The position numbers and the translations under genes are program-made. 6,202 nt of DNA from NCBI GenBank assembly GCA_016793415.1, contig JAEUMC010000637.1, positions 1 to 6,202 on the forward strand. Direction: 5' to 3'. Numbering within the stretch: position 1 is the first letter of the stretch; each line of letters starts with the position of its first letter. Below, piece by piece: positions 5,289 through 6,202 of this stretch. Origin of the DNA: Devosia sp. Lineage in GTDB: Bacteria > Pseudomonadota > Alphaproteobacteria > Rhizobiales > Devosiaceae. A model generated the notes under the pieces. The model saw only the letters and a list, made by a program, of their open reading frames with translations. It did not search any database and had not been told where the DNA came from.

Positions 5289-5565
5289 GGGCGGATCATT
5301 TGCGGCACCGGTCGCTTGCCGTCAATCGCTGCAATGTGAAATCGATCCCACCTGCGCAACCGCTTTACCTCCAGCAAAACGCAGGTTTGCGGCGATGGCG
5401 GCTTTGTTGAAACAGCGTTGCGTGTGACGGTGCTTTGACCAACCGGTAAAACTGGGCCATTGCGTGGCGGAAGAAAAAGCGCTTTGTTGCGCGCCAAGCT
5501 CCGGCCGGCGGAAGGGACTCTGCCATTGAATGCCGGGGCGCAATGCTTTTCGGGAGACAACCATC
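5289..5565. other. Divergent intergenic region, VOC gene to dppA
   Basis: No gene is supported in these 277 bases; short open frames here lack a ribosome binding site and coding bias. For the plus strand, TTGACC at 5435-5440 is a fair -35 box, but no good -10 box stands at the right distance. For the minus strand, TTGACG (5325-5320) is a fair -35 whose 17-base spacing leads to a poor CAAATG, giving a start almost on the VOC ATG. Other structure: the palindrome AAAGCGCTTT at 5476-5485, and GCTTTGTTG at both 5401-5409 and 5481-5489 with GCTTTGACC between. The dppA ribosome binding site GGGAG is at 5552-5556. Confidence 0.45.
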
Positions 5566-6202
5566 ATGCATTTGATGAAAACCCTGCTCGCCGCCACTGC
5601 GCTCGTCGCGGTGATGGGCGGCAGCGTCTATGCCAAGCAGCTCGTGTTCTGCTCGGAAGCCTCGCCGGCGCACTTCGACCCCGGTCCGACCACCGGCGGT
5701 AACGATTTCGACGCCAGCTCGCGCACCATCTATGATCGCCTCGTCGAGTTCGAGCATGGCGGCACTGCCGTGCAGCCGGGCCTCGCCGAGAAGTGGGAAA
5801 TTTCCGCTGACGGCCTGGAATACACCTTCCACCTTCGTCCGGGCGTGAAGTTCCACACCACCTCGTACTTCACTCCGACCCGCGACCTGAACGCCGACGA
5901 CGTGATCTTCTCGTTCGAGCGCCAGTGGAAGGAAGACAATCCGTGGAACAAGTACCTCGAGGGCATCTCGTGGGACTATTTCCAGGGCATGGACATGCCC
6001 AAGTTCCTCAAGTCGATCGAGAAGGTCGATGACCTGACCGTCAAGATCACGCTGAACGAGCCCAACGCGCCGATGCTGGCGAACCTGGGCATGGACTTCG
6101 CTTCGATCGTCTCCAAGGAATATGCCGACCAGCTCGCTGCTTCGGGCAACCTGGCCGACTTCTCGAACAAGCCGATCGGTACCGGCGCCTTCACCTTCGT
6201 CG
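5566..6202 (+). CDS. dppA: ABC transporter dipeptide-type substrate-binding protein, 3' end cut by window
   Basis: The first 212 codons are present and the frame is open at the window edge; full-length relatives have about 530 residues. It is a periplasmic solute-binding protein (SBP_bac_5 family) that captures di- or oligopeptides for an ABC importer. A Sec signal peptide covers residues 1-23 (cleavage after VYA). The mature start KQLVFCSEASP closely resembles Escherichia coli DppA (KTLVYCSEGSP), including its Cys6. Further DppA-like stretches are YDRLVEF, PGLAEKWEIS-DG, YTFHLRPGVKFH, LNADDVIFSFERQ, MDFASIVSKEYAD and the closing PIGTGAF. GGGAG at 5552-5556 lies 9 bases before the ATG; a second ATG at 5575 is possible. 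Permease and ATPase genes (dppBCDF) would be expected downstream. Specificity could be haem, peptides or another small solute: many alphaproteobacterial paralogues look alike. Confidence 0.93.
   Translation, partial: MHLMKTLLAATALVAVMGGSVYAKQLVFCSEASPAHFDPGPTTGGNDFDASSRTIYDRLVEFEHGGTAVQPGLAEKWEISADGLEYTFHLRPGVKFHTTSYFTPTRDLNADDVIFSFERQWKEDNPWNKYLEGISWDYFQGMDMPKFLKSIEKVDDLTVKITLNEPNAPMLANLGMDFASIVSKEYADQLAASGNLADFSNKPIGTGAFTFV

Noticed and set aside
1..6202. CRISPR array, tRNA, rRNA, insertion sequence, defence or biosynthetic cluster
   Set aside because: No regularly spaced repeats, RNA-gene signatures, transposase motifs or target-site pairs were seen; the genes are ordinary metabolic, regulatory and transport families.

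Overview
The window looks like an ordinary accessory stretch of a GC-rich alphaproteobacterial chromosome. The high GC, strong G/C preference at third codon positions, gene types and a GC-rich hairpin repeat at the left edge fit Hyphomicrobiales; Devosia or a relative is my guess. No rRNA or tRNA gene, transposase, phage gene or CRISPR array is visible. Eight genes are supported: seven complete and one cut by the right edge.

Left block (1-1409, plus strand): after the repeat and a short leader comes a two-gene operon. It encodes a small cupin of the 2,4'-dihydroxyacetophenone dioxygenase-like family and a classical short-chain dehydrogenase/reductase (SDR). Both have clear ribosome binding sites and lie 25 bp apart.

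Middle block (1399-3407): a divergent regulatory unit. A TetR-family repressor gene (plus) faces a minus-strand pair: an NmrA-like NAD(P)-binding protein and a four-helix DUF1772 (anthrone-oxygenase-like) membrane protein, joined by an ATGA stop/start overlap. The 99 bp between the two starts hold two overlapping face-to-face promoters and a perfect 12-bp inverted repeat. One arm of the repeat lies inside both promoters and the other overlaps the tetR ribosome binding site. This is the most informative regulatory structure in the window. It suggests an autoregulated, probably small-molecule-responsive redox or detoxification switch.

Right-middle block (3393-5288, minus strand): a VOC (glyoxalase-fold) protein, then an aldo/keto reductase, then a small exported four-cysteine protein of unknown function. 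The last two are coupled by a GTGA overlap. An 85 bp gap with a 9-bp hairpin separates the VOC gene from the reductase.

Right edge (5289-6202): a 277 bp divergent intergenic region, then the first 212 codons of a dipeptide-type ABC transporter substrate-binding protein (dppA). The rest of the transporter would lie beyond the window.

Packing is tight: two convergent gene pairs overlap at their 3' ends by 11 and 15 bp, and two tandem pairs overlap by 4 bp. Nothing clearly amounts to a novel defence or mobile system. The best leads are the tetR control region and the exported protein tied to the aldo/keto reductase.
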